Shown here: positions 26,207-36,842 of the stretch, piece by piece
Numbering within the stretch: position 1 is the stretch's first letter
Layout of the letters: each line of letters starts with the position of its first letter
DNA from: Burkholderiales bacterium
GTDB lineage: Bacteria; Pseudomonadota; Gammaproteobacteria; Burkholderiales; Burkholderiaceae_C
DNA length: 37,882 nucleotides
Direction of reading: 5' to 3'
NCBI GenBank assembly: GCA_003241965.1
Contig: QBMB01000007.1
Coordinates: 7,353-45,234, forward strand
Notes under the pieces: model-generated
What the model was told of the DNA's origin: nothing
Seen by the model: the letters and a program-made list of their open reading frames with translations, nothing else
Databases searched by the model: none
Position numbers and translations under genes: made by a program

Positions 26207-27322
26207 TCAGGCGAACACGCCCGCCGTGTCCTGCATCCGGTTGGACACTTCGCCCAGGTTGTGCAAGGTGTCGCCGAAGGTCATCTCCAGCTGGGTGAGC
26301 TTCTTGAAGTAGTGGCTCACGATGTATTCGTCGGTCACGCCGATGCCGCCGTGCAGCTGCACCGCCTGCTGGCCCACGAAGCGCATGGACGTGCCCAGCT
26401 GCACTTTGGCGCGCGCCATGGCCGCGCGGCGCTCGGGCGCCGGTGCGTTGAGCTTGAGGCTGGCGTAGTAGCTCATGGAGCGCATGAGTTCCAGCTGCAT
26501 CTTCATGTCGGCCACGCGGTGGCGCAGCGCCTGGAAGCTGGCGATCGCAACACCAAACTGCTTGCGCGTGTTCATGTACTCGACCGTGATCGCCACGGTT
26601 TTGTCCATCACGCCCACCGCTTCGGCGCAGGTGGCGGCAATGCCGATGTCCACACCGTGTTCCAGCGCGGTCAGTCCGTCGGTGGTGATGAGCTGGGCCG
26701 GTGCGTCCTTGAGCGTCACGTCACCGGCGCGGCCGCCGTCTTGCGTGTGGTAGCCACGGGTGGCCACGCCCGAGGCGGTGCGCTCCACGAGGAACAGGGC
26801 AAGCTTGCCGCCGGCCATGGCGGGCACGACGAACGCATCGGCCTGGTCGGCAACAGGCACCACGTTTTTGGTGCCCGAGAGCGTCCAGCCGCTGCCGGCC
26901 TGGGTGGCGGTGGTGGTGCACACGTCCAGCTTGTAGCGGGCCTTGCGCTCCTGGTGTGCGAGCACCACCAGCGCTTCGCCCGAGGCCATGCGTGGCAACC
27001 ACGCGGCCTTGAGCTCGGTCGGGGCATAGCCACCGAGCACGCCCGAGGTGATCAAGGTCTGGGCGAGTGGTTCGAGCACGATGCCGCGGCCCAGCTCTTC
27101 CATCACCACCATGCCCTCGATGGGCCCCATGCCCATGCCACTGTGGTCCTCGCTCACGTAGAGCCCGGTCAGGCCGAGTTCGGCGAGTTCGTTGTAGGCC
27201 GCACGGTCAAAACCACCAGCGGCCACGATGCCGGTGTGGCGCTCGAAGGTGTAGGCCTTGTCGACCCATTTGCGCACCGCGTCGCGCAGCTGTTCCTGGT
27301 CGTCGCTGAAATCAAAGTCCAT
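26207..27322 (-). CDS. Acyl-CoA dehydrogenase, small-subunit type (PimD-like)
   Basis: FAD-dependent acyl-CoA dehydrogenase, 371 aa, starting MDFDFSDDQEQLRDAVRKWV. Three ACAD regions are visible: N-terminal helices (1-115), a short beta domain (about 118-215, including the SGTKNVVPVADQADAFVVP strand set) and C-terminal helices with NTRKQFGVAIASFQALRHRVADM and QLHGGIGVTDEYIVSHYFKKL. The sequence style resembles the pimeloyl-CoA dehydrogenase small subunit. Its ATG lies 11 nt after the stop of the large-type subunit gene, so the two are cotranscribed and probably make a heteromeric enzyme. Substrate (dicarboxylic, branched or sterol-like acyl-CoA) cannot be read from sequence. Confidence 0.9.
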   Translation of the reverse strand: MDFDFSDDQEQLRDAVRKWVDKAYTFERHTGIVAAGGFDRAAYNELAELGLTGLYVSEDHSGMGMGPIEGMVVMEELGRGIVLEPLAQTLITSGVLGGYAPTELKAAWLPRMASGEALVVLAHQERKARYKLDVCTTTATQAGSGWTLSGTKNVVPVADQADAFVVPAMAGGKLALFLVERTASGVATRGYHTQDGGRAGDVTLKDAPAQLITTDGLTALEHGVDIGIAATCAEAVGVMDKTVAITVEYMNTRKQFGVAIASFQALRHRVADMKMQLELMRSMSYYASLKLNAPAPERRAAMARAKVQLGTSMRFVGQQAVQLHGGIGVTDEYIVSHYFKKLTQLEMTFGDTLHNLGEVSNRMQDTAGVFA

Positions 27323-27333
27323 GTGTTTTCTCC

Positions 27334-28515
27334 TCAGCCCAGAACCGTCTGCGCGACGATGTTGCGTTGCACTTCATTGCTGCCACCGTAGATGGTGGTC
27401 TTGCGCAGGTTGAAGTAGGTGGATGCCAGTGGCGCGTTGTTGCTGACGCCGCCGGGGTAGTCGCCTTGCCAGCCGGCTTCCATGGCCTCTTCAATGAAGG
27501 GCAGGCTGTAGGGGCCGGCCGCGAGCATCATGAGTTCGGCGTAGCGCTGCTGGATCTCGCTGCCCTTGATCTTGAGCAGGCCCGCGATGTCGAGCGAGTT
27601 CTTGCCCGATTTCTCGGCCGAGAGCACGCGCAGCACCATCATCTCCAGCGCCACCACGTCCACTTCGAGCAGGGCGATCTGGTCGCGAAAACGCAGGTCG
27701 TCCCACACGCCTTCGGCTTTGGCAATGCGCTTCAATCGCTCCAGTTCGCGCTTGGCGCGGTTCACGTCGGCGATGTTGGTGCGCTCGTGGCTGAGCAGGT
27801 GTTTGGCGTAGGTCCAGCCTTTGTTCTCTTCGCCGATCAGGTTCTCGGCCGGCACTTCCACGTTGTCGAACCAGACCTCGTTGACCTCGCATTCCCCGTC
27901 GAGCAGCTTGATGGGCCGCACGGAGACACCGGGCGACTTCATGTCGATCAGCAGGAAGGAGATGCCGGTCTGCGGCTTGCCTTCGTTGCTGGTGCGCACC
28001 AGGCAGAAGATCCACTCGCCGTATTGGCCCAGCGTCGTCCAGGTCTTCTGGCCGTTGACGATGTACTTGTCGCCCTGGCGCTCGGCGCGGCATTTCACCG
28101 AGGCCAGGTCCGAACCCGAACCCGGCTCGCTGTAACCCTGGCTCCACCACACCTCGCCACTGGCGATGCCGGGCAGAAAGCGATCTTGCTGCTCCTTGTT
28201 GCCGAAGGCCATGATCACAGGCGCCACCATCACCGGGCCGAAGGGCACCACGCGTGGAGCGCCGGCCAGCGCGCATTCTTCTTCAAACAGGTGCTTCTGC
28301 ACCGCGTTCCAGCCCGGGCCGCCGAACTCCTTGGGCCAACCCCAGCCGAGCCAGCCCTTCTTGCCGAGAATCTTCGCCCAGCGCTGCATGTCGTCGCGCG
28401 ACAGGCGCAGCGCGTTGTGGACCTTGTGGGCGATGTCGGCGGGCAGGTTGGCCTTGACCCAGCCGCGGATCTCCTCGCGAAACGCCTGCTCTTCGGGCGT
28501 GAATGCCAAATCCAT
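27334..28515 (-). CDS. Acyl-CoA dehydrogenase, large-subunit type (PimC-like)
   Basis: 393 aa from MDLAFTPEEQAFREEIRGWV (28515; AGGAGA upstream). The FAD/substrate strand block QGYSEPGSGSDLASVKC and the NGQKTWTTLGQYGEWIFCLVRT segment are intact, as is the C-terminal YGGSNEVQRN. The residue corresponding to the catalytic Glu of medium-chain enzymes (YEG) is Gly377, as in many PimC-like and heteromeric ACADs where the base comes from another helix or the partner. It is translated just before the small-type subunit (11-nt gap), giving an operon ended by the terminator at 26161-26191. Large/small pairing as in Rhodopseudomonas PimC/PimD is inferred. Confidence 0.91.
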   Translation of the reverse strand: MDLAFTPEEQAFREEIRGWVKANLPADIAHKVHNALRLSRDDMQRWAKILGKKGWLGWGWPKEFGGPGWNAVQKHLFEEECALAGAPRVVPFGPVMVAPVIMAFGNKEQQDRFLPGIASGEVWWSQGYSEPGSGSDLASVKCRAERQGDKYIVNGQKTWTTLGQYGEWIFCLVRTSNEGKPQTGISFLLIDMKSPGVSVRPIKLLDGECEVNEVWFDNVEVPAENLIGEENKGWTYAKHLLSHERTNIADVNRAKRELERLKRIAKAEGVWDDLRFRDQIALLEVDVVALEMMVLRVLSAEKSGKNSLDIAGLLKIKGSEIQQRYAELMMLAAGPYSLPFIEEAMEAGWQGDYPGGVSNNAPLASTYFNLRKTTIYGGSNEVQRNIVAQTVLG

Positions 28516-28593
28516 GGGGTGTCTCCTGGTGGCCTCCACGGGAATGTGGCGGCGAATTGAACAACGCCGCGCAGTTTGGCACGACCGTTCGTT

Positions 28594-29325
28594 TCAAGGC
28601 TGTCCGGGCTGCGACAAGCCGAGTTGTTCGTTCAGATTCTGCAGTTGGTCCTGCAGCGCGGCCATGGTGTTTTCCAGTGTGGCCACACGACGCGTGAGGT
28701 TGATGAGCTCGTCTTCGGTGGCCGCGCTGGTGCTGCTTTGCGGGCTCTGCACCAGCAGGGAAGTGTCCACCGGGCCGCACAGCAGATGCGCCCAGCGCTG
28801 TTCGCGCGCGCCCGGCGCCCGGGGCAGCTTCACCACCAGTGCGCCACCTTTCTCCTCGCTGCGGTCCTGCAGTTCTTCCAGGAAGGCGTCGACCGAAGCG
28901 ATGTCGAGAAACTTGTACCAGCGCTCGGTGTTCAGCCGCAGTTCACCCGCGGTCTGCGGGCCGCGCAGCACCAGCATGCCCAGCAGCACGGCCGATTGTT
29001 CAGGCACGGCCACCGCGCGCATGAAGTTGTGCTCGTAGCGGGTCACGCGGCTGCCGCTGCTCTCCAGCACCAGGTGAAGAGTACGCAAGTCGTCGAGGGC
29101 TTCGAGCACAGCGGCGTCGGCCAGGTTCATCACCGGCTCGCGGCTGGACTTCTGGTTGCACCCAATCACCAGCGTGTTGAGCGTCAGCGGGTAGCTGTCG
29201 GGCACGGTGCGGGCCTTCTCCATGAGCGTGCCAAGCACGCGGGCCTCAGTGAGCGACAGCGGGCGCTGGGTGAAATCGTGGCCGCGTGGGCGGCCGGTTG
29301 ATGGGGTTTGCAGGTCTGAGGTCAT
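28594..29325 (-). CDS. YceH family protein (DUF480)
   Basis: 243-aa protein of the YceH/DUF480 family, two winged-helix domains of unknown function. The start [12 protein letters not shown] at 29325 has GGGAAG upstream; the family signature begins [28 protein letters not shown] and continues with [14 protein letters not shown]. The second wing contains [21 protein letters not shown] in shortened form. An extra C-terminal heptad-like helix ([20 protein letters not shown]) suggests a coiled coil and makes the protein longer than E. coli YceH. Its start is only 14 nt from the divergent purN start. Confidence 0.9.
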   Translation of the reverse strand: MTSDLQTPSTGRPRGHDFTQRPLSLTEARVLGTLMEKARTVPDSYPLTLNTLVIGCNQKSSREPVMNLADAAVLEALDDLRTLHLVLESSGSRVTRYEHNFMRAVAVPEQSAVLLGMLVLRGPQTAGELRLNTERWYKFLDIASVDAFLEELQDRSEEKGGALVVKLPRAPGAREQRWAHLLCGPVDTSLLVQSPQSSTSAATEDELINLTRRVATLENTMAALQDQLQNLNEQLGLSQPGQP

Positions 29326-29339
29326 TACACTTCCCGGCC

Positions 29340-29933
29340 ATGTCTGGCGTGAACAAAAACATCGTGATTCTGATCTCCGGGAGCGGCTCCAACATGGCCG
29401 CCATCGTGGAGACATCCCTCAAGCAGCGCTGGCAGGCCAGGTTCGGCGCGCGTGTGGTCGCGGTGATCAGCAACAAGGTCGGTGCGCAGGGGCTGGCTTG
29501 GGCCGAGGAGCAGGGCATCGCGACGCATACCCTGGATCACACCCGGTTCAGCAGCCGCGAGGCCTTTGATGCGGCGCTGATGGCCGAAATCGATCGCCAT
29601 GAACCCACCTTGGTGGTGCTGGCCGGCTTCATGCGCATCCTCACCCCTGGACTCGTGCAGCATTTTGAGGGCCGGCTGGTCAACATCCACCCCAGCCTGC
29701 TGCCTGCGTTCACCGGGCTCAAGACCCACCAGCGTGCGATCGACGCGGGCTGCAGATTCGCCGGCGCCACCGTGCACCGCGTCACCAGCGAACTCGACCA
29801 TGGTCAGATCCTGGACCAGGCGGTGGTGCCGGTGCTGCCGGGCGACACAGCCGAGGCGCTGGCGGCGCGGGTGTTGACGCAGGAGCACCTCATCTACCCG
29901 CGGGCCTTGGAGCGGCTGCTCAACCCGGCCTGA
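29340..29933 (+). CDS. purN: Phosphoribosylglycinamide formyltransferase
   Basis: Transfers formyl from 10-formyl-THF to GAR in purine synthesis. 197 aa from [18 protein letters not shown]. Conserved: the phosphate-binding GSGSN (14-18), the catalytic triad Asn114 and His116 ([11 protein letters not shown]) and Asp152 (ELDHGQIL). The ATG at 29340 lacks a clear Shine-Dalgarno sequence and an in-frame GTG at 29349 or ATG at 29301 could be used; the family usually begins just before the first strand, which supports 29340 or 29349. Convergent with prfC: the two stop codons abut at 29933/29934 with no intervening base. Confidence 0.96.
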   Translation: MSGVNKNIVILISGSGSNMAAIVETSLKQRWQARFGARVVAVISNKVGAQGLAWAEEQGIATHTLDHTRFSSREAFDAALMAEIDRHEPTLVVLAGFMRILTPGLVQHFEGRLVNIHPSLLPAFTGLKTHQRAIDAGCRFAGATVHRVTSELDHGQILDQAVVPVLPGDTAEALAARVLTQEHLIYPRALERLLNPA

Positions 29934-31553
<1,620 letters not shown>

Positions 31554-31555
31554 AG

Positions 31556-31575
31556 CCTCCGATTATCCCCGGAGG
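31556..31575. promoter_or_regulatory. Facing Shine-Dalgarno sequences forming an inverted repeat
   Basis: CCTCCG (31556-31561) and CGGAGG (31570-31575) are the purine-rich ribosome-binding sites of prfC (minus) and of the methyltransferase gene (plus). The whole gap between start codons is 34 nt, so no ordinary promoter fits in it and the promoters must lie inside the opposite genes. Confidence 0.6.
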
Positions 31576-31587
31576 ACAATACAGGCT

Positions 31588-32856
31588 ATGCACCCAAAAG
31601 CCCTCCTGGACGAAAGCGCCATCCTGATCGAACAGGTCTTCAAGTTCGAACACCCCACCGACGCCGTCGTTGCCCGCCATTTCCGCGAGAACCGTTCGCT
31701 GGGTTCCCGCGAGCGTGCCACCCTGTCCGACACCGTCTACACGATCCTGCGCGAACGCCTCAAGCTGGAATGGCTGGCTCGCTCCGGCAGCGGCTCCAAG
31801 TGGCGCCGGCTGGCGATCCTGGCGTTCCCCGGCGACCGCGATTTCATCAAGAGCGCGCTCACCGAACCCGAAAAGACCTGGCTCGATCACTGCGACTCCG
31901 TCAAGGATGCCGACCTGATGGCGCCGCACCGCCACAACCTGCCCGAATGGCTCGCCACGGCTCTGCGCGAGCAGGTGGGCAATGAGTTTGATGCGCTGGT
32001 GGCCAGCCTGAACCAGCCCGCTCCGCTGGACCTGCGGGTGAACGTGCTCAAGGCCAAACGCGAAGCGGTGCTTGCTTCGTTGCAGAAAGCCGGCTTGACG
32101 GGCTTTGCCACGCCGTATTCGCCACTGGGCATTCGCTTGCAGGGCAAGCCTTCGCTGGCCAAGCTGCCCGCGTTCACCGAGGGCGATGTCGAGGTTCAAG
32201 ACGAAGGCTCCCAGCTGCTCGCGCTGCTGCTGGATGCCAAGCGCGGCGAAATGGTGGTGGATTTCTGCGCCGGCGCCGGGGGCAAGACCCTGGCCATTGG
32301 TGCAGCCATGCGCAACAGCGGACGCCTCTACGCGTTCGACACCTCGGGCCACCGGCTCGATGCGCTCAAGCCGCGCCTGGCGCGCAGTGGCCTCTCGAAC
32401 GTGCACCCGGTGGCGATCGCCCACGAGCGCGACGACCGCATCAAGCGCCTGGCCGGCAAGATCGACCGCGTGCTGGTCGACGCGCCCTGTTCGGGCCTGG
32501 GCACGCTGCGACGCAGCCCTGATCTGAAATGGCGCCAGAACCCCCAGACGGTGGCCGCTCAGGCCGAACTGCAACTCGCCATCCTGAACAGCGCGGTTCG
32601 CCTGCTCAAGCCCGGTGGGCGTCTGGTTTATGCCACCTGCAGCTTGCTGAAGCAGGAAAACGAAGACGTCTGCGCCGCGTTCGAAGCGGCACATGCCGAA
32701 TTCGAAGCGGTGCCGGTGGCCGGCTTGCTGGAGACCGCTCAGGTCCATAACGCGGCTTCGCTGTGCCTGGGTGACGAAGGGCGCTGGTTGCGTCTGTGGC
32801 CCCATCGGCATGCTACCGACGGCTTCTTTGCTGCCGTCTGGCGGAAAAAGCCTTGA
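31588..32856 (+). CDS. RsmB/NOP family RNA (cytosine-5) methyltransferase
   Basis: SAM-dependent m5C RNA methyltransferase of 422 aa. The N-terminal 140 residues are helical (RNA-binding, NusB-like in position). The Rossmann catalytic domain has the SAM loop DFCAGAGGKT (225-234), AFDTSGHRLDALKPRL, motif IV DAPCSGLGTLRR with Cys301, and motif VI YATCSLLKQEN with the catalytic Cys351. This two-cysteine arrangement is diagnostic of RNA m5C enzymes. E. coli RsmB modifies 16S rRNA C967; the site here is inferred by family only. ATG 31588 begins MHPKALLDESAILIEQV, with GGAGG 12 nt upstream. The frame is open far upstream, but that is antisense to prfC. Confidence 0.92.
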   Translation: MHPKALLDESAILIEQVFKFEHPTDAVVARHFRENRSLGSRERATLSDTVYTILRERLKLEWLARSGSGSKWRRLAILAFPGDRDFIKSALTEPEKTWLDHCDSVKDADLMAPHRHNLPEWLATALREQVGNEFDALVASLNQPAPLDLRVNVLKAKREAVLASLQKAGLTGFATPYSPLGIRLQGKPSLAKLPAFTEGDVEVQDEGSQLLALLLDAKRGEMVVDFCAGAGGKTLAIGAAMRNSGRLYAFDTSGHRLDALKPRLARSGLSNVHPVAIAHERDDRIKRLAGKIDRVLVDAPCSGLGTLRRSPDLKWRQNPQTVAAQAELQLAILNSAVRLLKPGGRLVYATCSLLKQENEDVCAAFEAAHAEFEAVPVAGLLETAQVHNAASLCLGDEGRWLRLWPHRHATDGFFAAVWRKKP

Positions 32857-33022
32857 AAAGCCGTCAATTCACTTGATCTGAGGCAGTGGTTTCCACATTC
32901 GGTGGTGGATATCGGTAGGTGATTGCGACCCCCGCCCTTAAAATCATGGGCGTTTCTGCTCCTGTCGCCCTGGAGCCCATTCGGTGTCCATCCGCCACTT
33001 CAGGCGGTCTATTGGGAAATCA

Positions 33023-34249
33023 ATGTTTTCTTCCGACTTCGGTATCTTCTCGTCCATCTGGGACGGCTTCATCCAGTTCCTCGCAAGCGGCTTGACCGGC
33101 GCGACCTGGTGGCAAGCCATGATCGTGGCCTTGGTGTTCACCCACATCACCATCGTCAGCGTCACGATTTACCTGCACCGCCACCAAGCCCACCGCTCGC
33201 TGGACATGCATCCGATCGCATCGCACTTTTTCCGCTTCTGGCTCTGGATGACCACCGGCATGGTCACCAAGGAATGGACCGCCATCCACCGCAAGCACCA
33301 CGCCAAATGCGAGCACGAAGGCGACCCGCACAGCCCGGTGGTGTTCGGCATCAAGAAAGTGTTCTTTGAGGGCAGCGAGCTGTACCGCGCCGAAGCCAAG
33401 AACCAGGAAACGCTGGACCGCTACGGTCACAACACGCCCAACGACTGGATCGAGCAAGTGCTCTACACCGGTCGCTCGCGCCTGGGCGTGAGCCTGATGC
33501 TCATCCTCAACGTCGCGTTGTTCGGTGTGCTCGGCCTGACCGTTTGGGCGATCCAGATGATCTGGATCCCGATCACCGCCGCCGGCATCATCAACGGCAT
33601 CGGCCACTGGTGGGGTTACCGCAATTTTGAAGCCACCGACGCCAGCACCAACGTGTCGCCCTGGGGCATCATCATTGGCGGCGAAGAGTTGCACAACAAC
33701 CACCACACCTACCCGACCTCGGCCAAGTTGTCGGTCAAGCCCTACGAGTTCGACATCGGCTGGATGTACATCACCCTGCTGAGTTCGGTCGGCCTGGCCT
33801 CGGTCAAGAAGGTGCCGCCGAAGATGGCGTACGGCGACGTGAAGCTGGTGGCGGACGAAAAAACGCTGGAAGCCATCATTGCCAACCGCTATGAAGTGAT
33901 GGCGGGTTACGCCCGGGAAATGCGTGCCGCCTGCAAGCGCGAACTTGACGCCCTGCATCAGCGCCGTGGCGATGCCACCGTGTTGCAATCCGCTCGCCAG
34001 TGGCTGCACCGCGACGACGACAAGGTGCCCGCCAACGTCAAACCCCAATTGGCCCAGGTGCGTGCCGAGCACCCGGTGCTCGACAAGATGGTGACCATGC
34101 GCGAAGAGTTGCGAGCCCTGTGGTCCAGCACCACTGCAACACGCGAACAGCTCGCCACCGACCTGCAAGCCTGGTGCCGCCGGGCTGAAGAAAGTGGCAT
34201 TGCCGCACTGCGCGACTTCTCCATCCGCTTGCGCTCGGCCCACGCCTGA
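33023..34249 (+). CDS. Membrane fatty acid (acyl-CoA) desaturase
   Basis: Integral-membrane di-iron desaturase, 408 aa from MFSSDFGIFSSIWDG. The histidine boxes are H52-R-H-Q-A-H57, H89-R-K-H-H93 and H224-N-N-H-H228, with hydrophobic segments at about 28-50, 66-82, 155-178 and 180-195. They fit stearoyl-CoA-desaturase-like delta-9 enzymes that put a double bond in acyl chains, controlling membrane fluidity. After about residue 275 there is a 130-aa charged helical tail with no histidine box. A GTG at 32984 would give a 13-residue longer form; ATG 33023 with GGGA upstream is preferred. A terminator follows at 34262. Confidence 0.94.
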   Translation: MFSSDFGIFSSIWDGFIQFLASGLTGATWWQAMIVALVFTHITIVSVTIYLHRHQAHRSLDMHPIASHFFRFWLWMTTGMVTKEWTAIHRKHHAKCEHEGDPHSPVVFGIKKVFFEGSELYRAEAKNQETLDRYGHNTPNDWIEQVLYTGRSRLGVSLMLILNVALFGVLGLTVWAIQMIWIPITAAGIINGIGHWWGYRNFEATDASTNVSPWGIIIGGEELHNNHHTYPTSAKLSVKPYEFDIGWMYITLLSSVGLASVKKVPPKMAYGDVKLVADEKTLEAIIANRYEVMAGYAREMRAACKRELDALHQRRGDATVLQSARQWLHRDDDKVPANVKPQLAQVRAEHPVLDKMVTMREELRALWSSTTATREQLATDLQAWCRRAEESGIAALRDFSIRLRSAHA

Positions 34250-34261
34250 TCTGTAGCGCTC

Positions 34262-34297
34262 CATGAAAAAACCACCCTGCGGGGTGGTTTTTTCATG
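34262..34297. terminator. Rho-independent terminator after desaturase gene
   Basis: Twelve bases of A-rich then CCACCC sequence (34266-34277) pair with GGGTGG plus T-run (34282-34293) around a 4-nt TGCG loop; CATG/CATG extend the palindrome outward. It begins 13 nt after the desaturase stop. The T-run exists on both strands, so it may also stop minus-strand transcripts that read through rpmG. Confidence 0.93.
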
Positions 34298-34321
34298 GGT
34301 GAACGATTCCCCGTGGCGCAC

Positions 34322-34347
34322 AAAAAAGCCGCTGATATCAGCGGCTT
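34322..34347 (-). terminator. Rho-independent terminator after rpmG
   Basis: GCCGCTGATATCAGCGGC (34328-34345) is a perfect 18-nt palindrome. On the minus strand it is followed by six T residues (34322-34327), and it starts 22 nt past the rpmG stop. It is the natural end of the rpmB-rpmG operon. Confidence 0.9.
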
Positions 34348-34367
34348 CTTGTTGGAAGAGATCCAGC

Positions 34368-34538
34368 TTATTTCAGCTTGATTTCTTTGTAGTCCACATG
34401 CTTGCGAGCTTTGGGATCAAATTTCTTGATCAGCATTTTCTCGGGCGTGGTCTTCTTGTTCTTGGTGGTGGTGTAGAAGTGGCCGGTTCCAGCAGTGGAT
34501 TCCAGCTTGATCTTCTCGCGTGAGCCTTTGGTTGCCAT
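34368..34538 (-). CDS. rpmG: 50S ribosomal protein L33
   Basis: A short gene of 57 codons. Translation on the minus strand from ATG 34538 starts [19 protein letters not shown] and ends VDYKEIKLK, the 56-aa L33 of proteobacteria, with the typical FYTTTKNKK and [11 protein letters not shown] segments. It is the non-zinc form with no CxxC pairs. AAGGAGAAC precedes the start. It lies 12 nt downstream of rpmB and is cotranscribed; a terminator follows at 34322-34347. Confidence 0.97.
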   Translation of the reverse strand: MATKGSREKIKLESTAGTGHFYTTTKNKKTTPEKMLIKKFDPKARKHVDYKEIKLK

Positions 34539-34550
34539 GTTTGGTTCTCC

Positions 34551-34784
34551 TTAAGCTTGACCGCGTGCGCGCAGGTCGGCGAGCACGGCGTCAATGCCGT
34601 TTTTGTCGATCAGGCGCAGGGCGGCACCGGAGACGCGCAGACGCACCCAGCGGTTTTCGCTCTCGACCCAGAAACGGCGGTATTGCAGGTTCGGCAGGAA
34701 CCGGCGCTTGGTTTTGTTGTTGGCGTGGGAAACATTGTTCCCGACCATGGGCTTCTTGCCCGTGACTTCGCAGACGCGTGCCAT
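34551..34784 (-). CDS. rpmB: 50S ribosomal protein L28
   Basis: 77-aa L28, normal length. The N-terminal [20 protein letters not shown] and central [19 protein letters not shown] are the family pattern, and the C-terminus [20 protein letters not shown] matches betaproteobacterial L28. GGAG precedes ATG 34784. First gene of the rpmB-rpmG operon, with a TATAAT promoter element about 153 nt upstream. Confidence 0.97.
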   Translation of the reverse strand: MARVCEVTGKKPMVGNNVSHANNKTKRRFLPNLQYRRFWVESENRWVRLRVSGAALRLIDKNGIDAVLADLRARGQA

Positions 34785-34936
34785 GTGGACACTCCGATCA
34801 TTTCAAACAGCTGTGAATCACGACCGGAGGAATCTCCGTGCCCGACCCATTCAGCCTCACCTCGCCAGGAAAGGGTGGCGGTAACCCGAATCTGCTGGGG
34901 TCCCGGACGAACCCGTCAATCTCAGCAAAGCCCGCG

Positions 34937-34942
34937 ATTATA
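34937..34942 (-). promoter_or_regulatory. Candidate -10 element of the rpmBG promoter
   Basis: A perfect TATAAT on the minus strand (ATTATA on plus) lies in the gap between trxB and rpmB, about 153 nt before the rpmB start. No good -35 hexamer is seen at 16-18 nt upstream; TTGG just before it could add an extended region. A leader of about 145 nt would precede rpmB; I recognise no riboswitch in it. Confidence 0.55.
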
Positions 34943-34975
34943 GCCAATCGGGGCCGCGGTGAGCCGAGAGGTCGT

Positions 34976-35989
<1,014 letters not shown>

Positions 35990-36076
35990 TCAGCAGCCTG
36001 CGGTGCAGGGGGCCTTGACTTCAGGTCATTGTATGAAACGGCGCTGCAAGCGCTTCCCAGAAGAAGGAATACACGC

Positions 36077-36751
36077 ATGTCGATACTGTCCAATCTCGAT
36101 CTGATTCGCCGGGTGCCCCTGTTTTCAACCCTCACGCAGTCGCAGGCTGAAGGCGTTGCAGATGCGGTCATCAAGCGCCGTTTCAAGCGGGGCGAATGCA
36201 TCGTGGAGCAGGGCAAGAAGTCGAACTGCCTGGCGATCGTGCTCACGGGCCGTGCGCGCGTGGTGACCACCGATTCCCGCGGTCGCGAGGTGATCCTGGC
36301 CACCATGAACCCCGGCGACTACGTGGGCGAGATGAGCCTGATCGACAACCAGCCCCATTCGGCCACGGTGAAGGCCGAGGTGCAGACCGATGTGCTGATC
36401 CTGGGCCGCGCCGAGTTTGCCCGTTGCCTGCCCGAGAACAGTTCCATGGCTTACGCGGTCATGAAAGGCCTTGTGCAGCGCCTGCGCCACGCCGACCGCA
36501 AGATCGAATCGCTTGCGCTGATGGACGTGTACGGCCGCGTGGCGCGCGCGCTGCTTGAATTCGCCCAGCCCGACAAGGACGGCCAGCTCACCATCAAGGA
36601 CCGGGTGTCGCGCCAGGACGTGGCCAAGATGATCGGCGCCTCGCGCGAAATGGTCAGCCGCGTCATGAAAGACCTGGAAGACCGGGGCTTCATCGAGATG
36701 GCCGAAGACGGCAGCACCATCATCAAGGAACGGCTGAATTCCCTCGGCTGA
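36077..36751 (+). CDS. Crp/Fnr family transcriptional regulator
   Basis: 224-aa regulator: an N-terminal cyclic-nucleotide-binding beta-barrel (about 10-125), a dimer helix (about 128-158) and a C-terminal Crp-type winged helix with VSRQDVAKMIGASREMVSRVM (177-197, close to the DNA-recognition helix of Crp). The phosphate-binding cassette reads GEMSLIDNQPHSATV (84-98): Glu85 is present but the position of the cAMP-binding Arg is His94. No cysteine cluster for an Fe-S centre is present, so it is not a classical Fnr. The start codon ATG 36077 was chosen; a TTG at 36029 is open. It sits between trxB (divergent) and ftsK. Ligand unknown. Confidence 0.92.
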   Translation: MSILSNLDLIRRVPLFSTLTQSQAEGVADAVIKRRFKRGECIVEQGKKSNCLAIVLTGRARVVTTDSRGREVILATMNPGDYVGEMSLIDNQPHSATVKAEVQTDVLILGRAEFARCLPENSSMAYAVMKGLVQRLRHADRKIESLALMDVYGRVARALLEFAQPDKDGQLTIKDRVSRQDVAKMIGASREMVSRVMKDLEDRGFIEMAEDGSTIIKERLNSLG

Positions 36752-36780
36752 ACCCGGTGGCCGCCTCTGTGCGGCCGGGT
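36752..36780. other. GC-rich hairpin after the Crp/Fnr gene
   Basis: ACCCGG...GGCCGC pairs with GCGGCC...GGGT around a CTCTGT loop, immediately after the stop codon of the Crp/Fnr gene. There is no T-run, so it is not a classical terminator; it may be a processing or pausing hairpin before ftsK. Confidence 0.45.
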
Positions 36781-36842
36781 CTGCCGGAGATGGGATTGGG
36801 GTGGGCTTGGGGTAAGCTAGCTGCTGGACATTTGAACAGCCC

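Noticed and set aside
34785-34930. Regulatory RNA in the rpmB leader
   Set aside because: The leader is long enough, but I could not draw a convincing conserved structure by eye.
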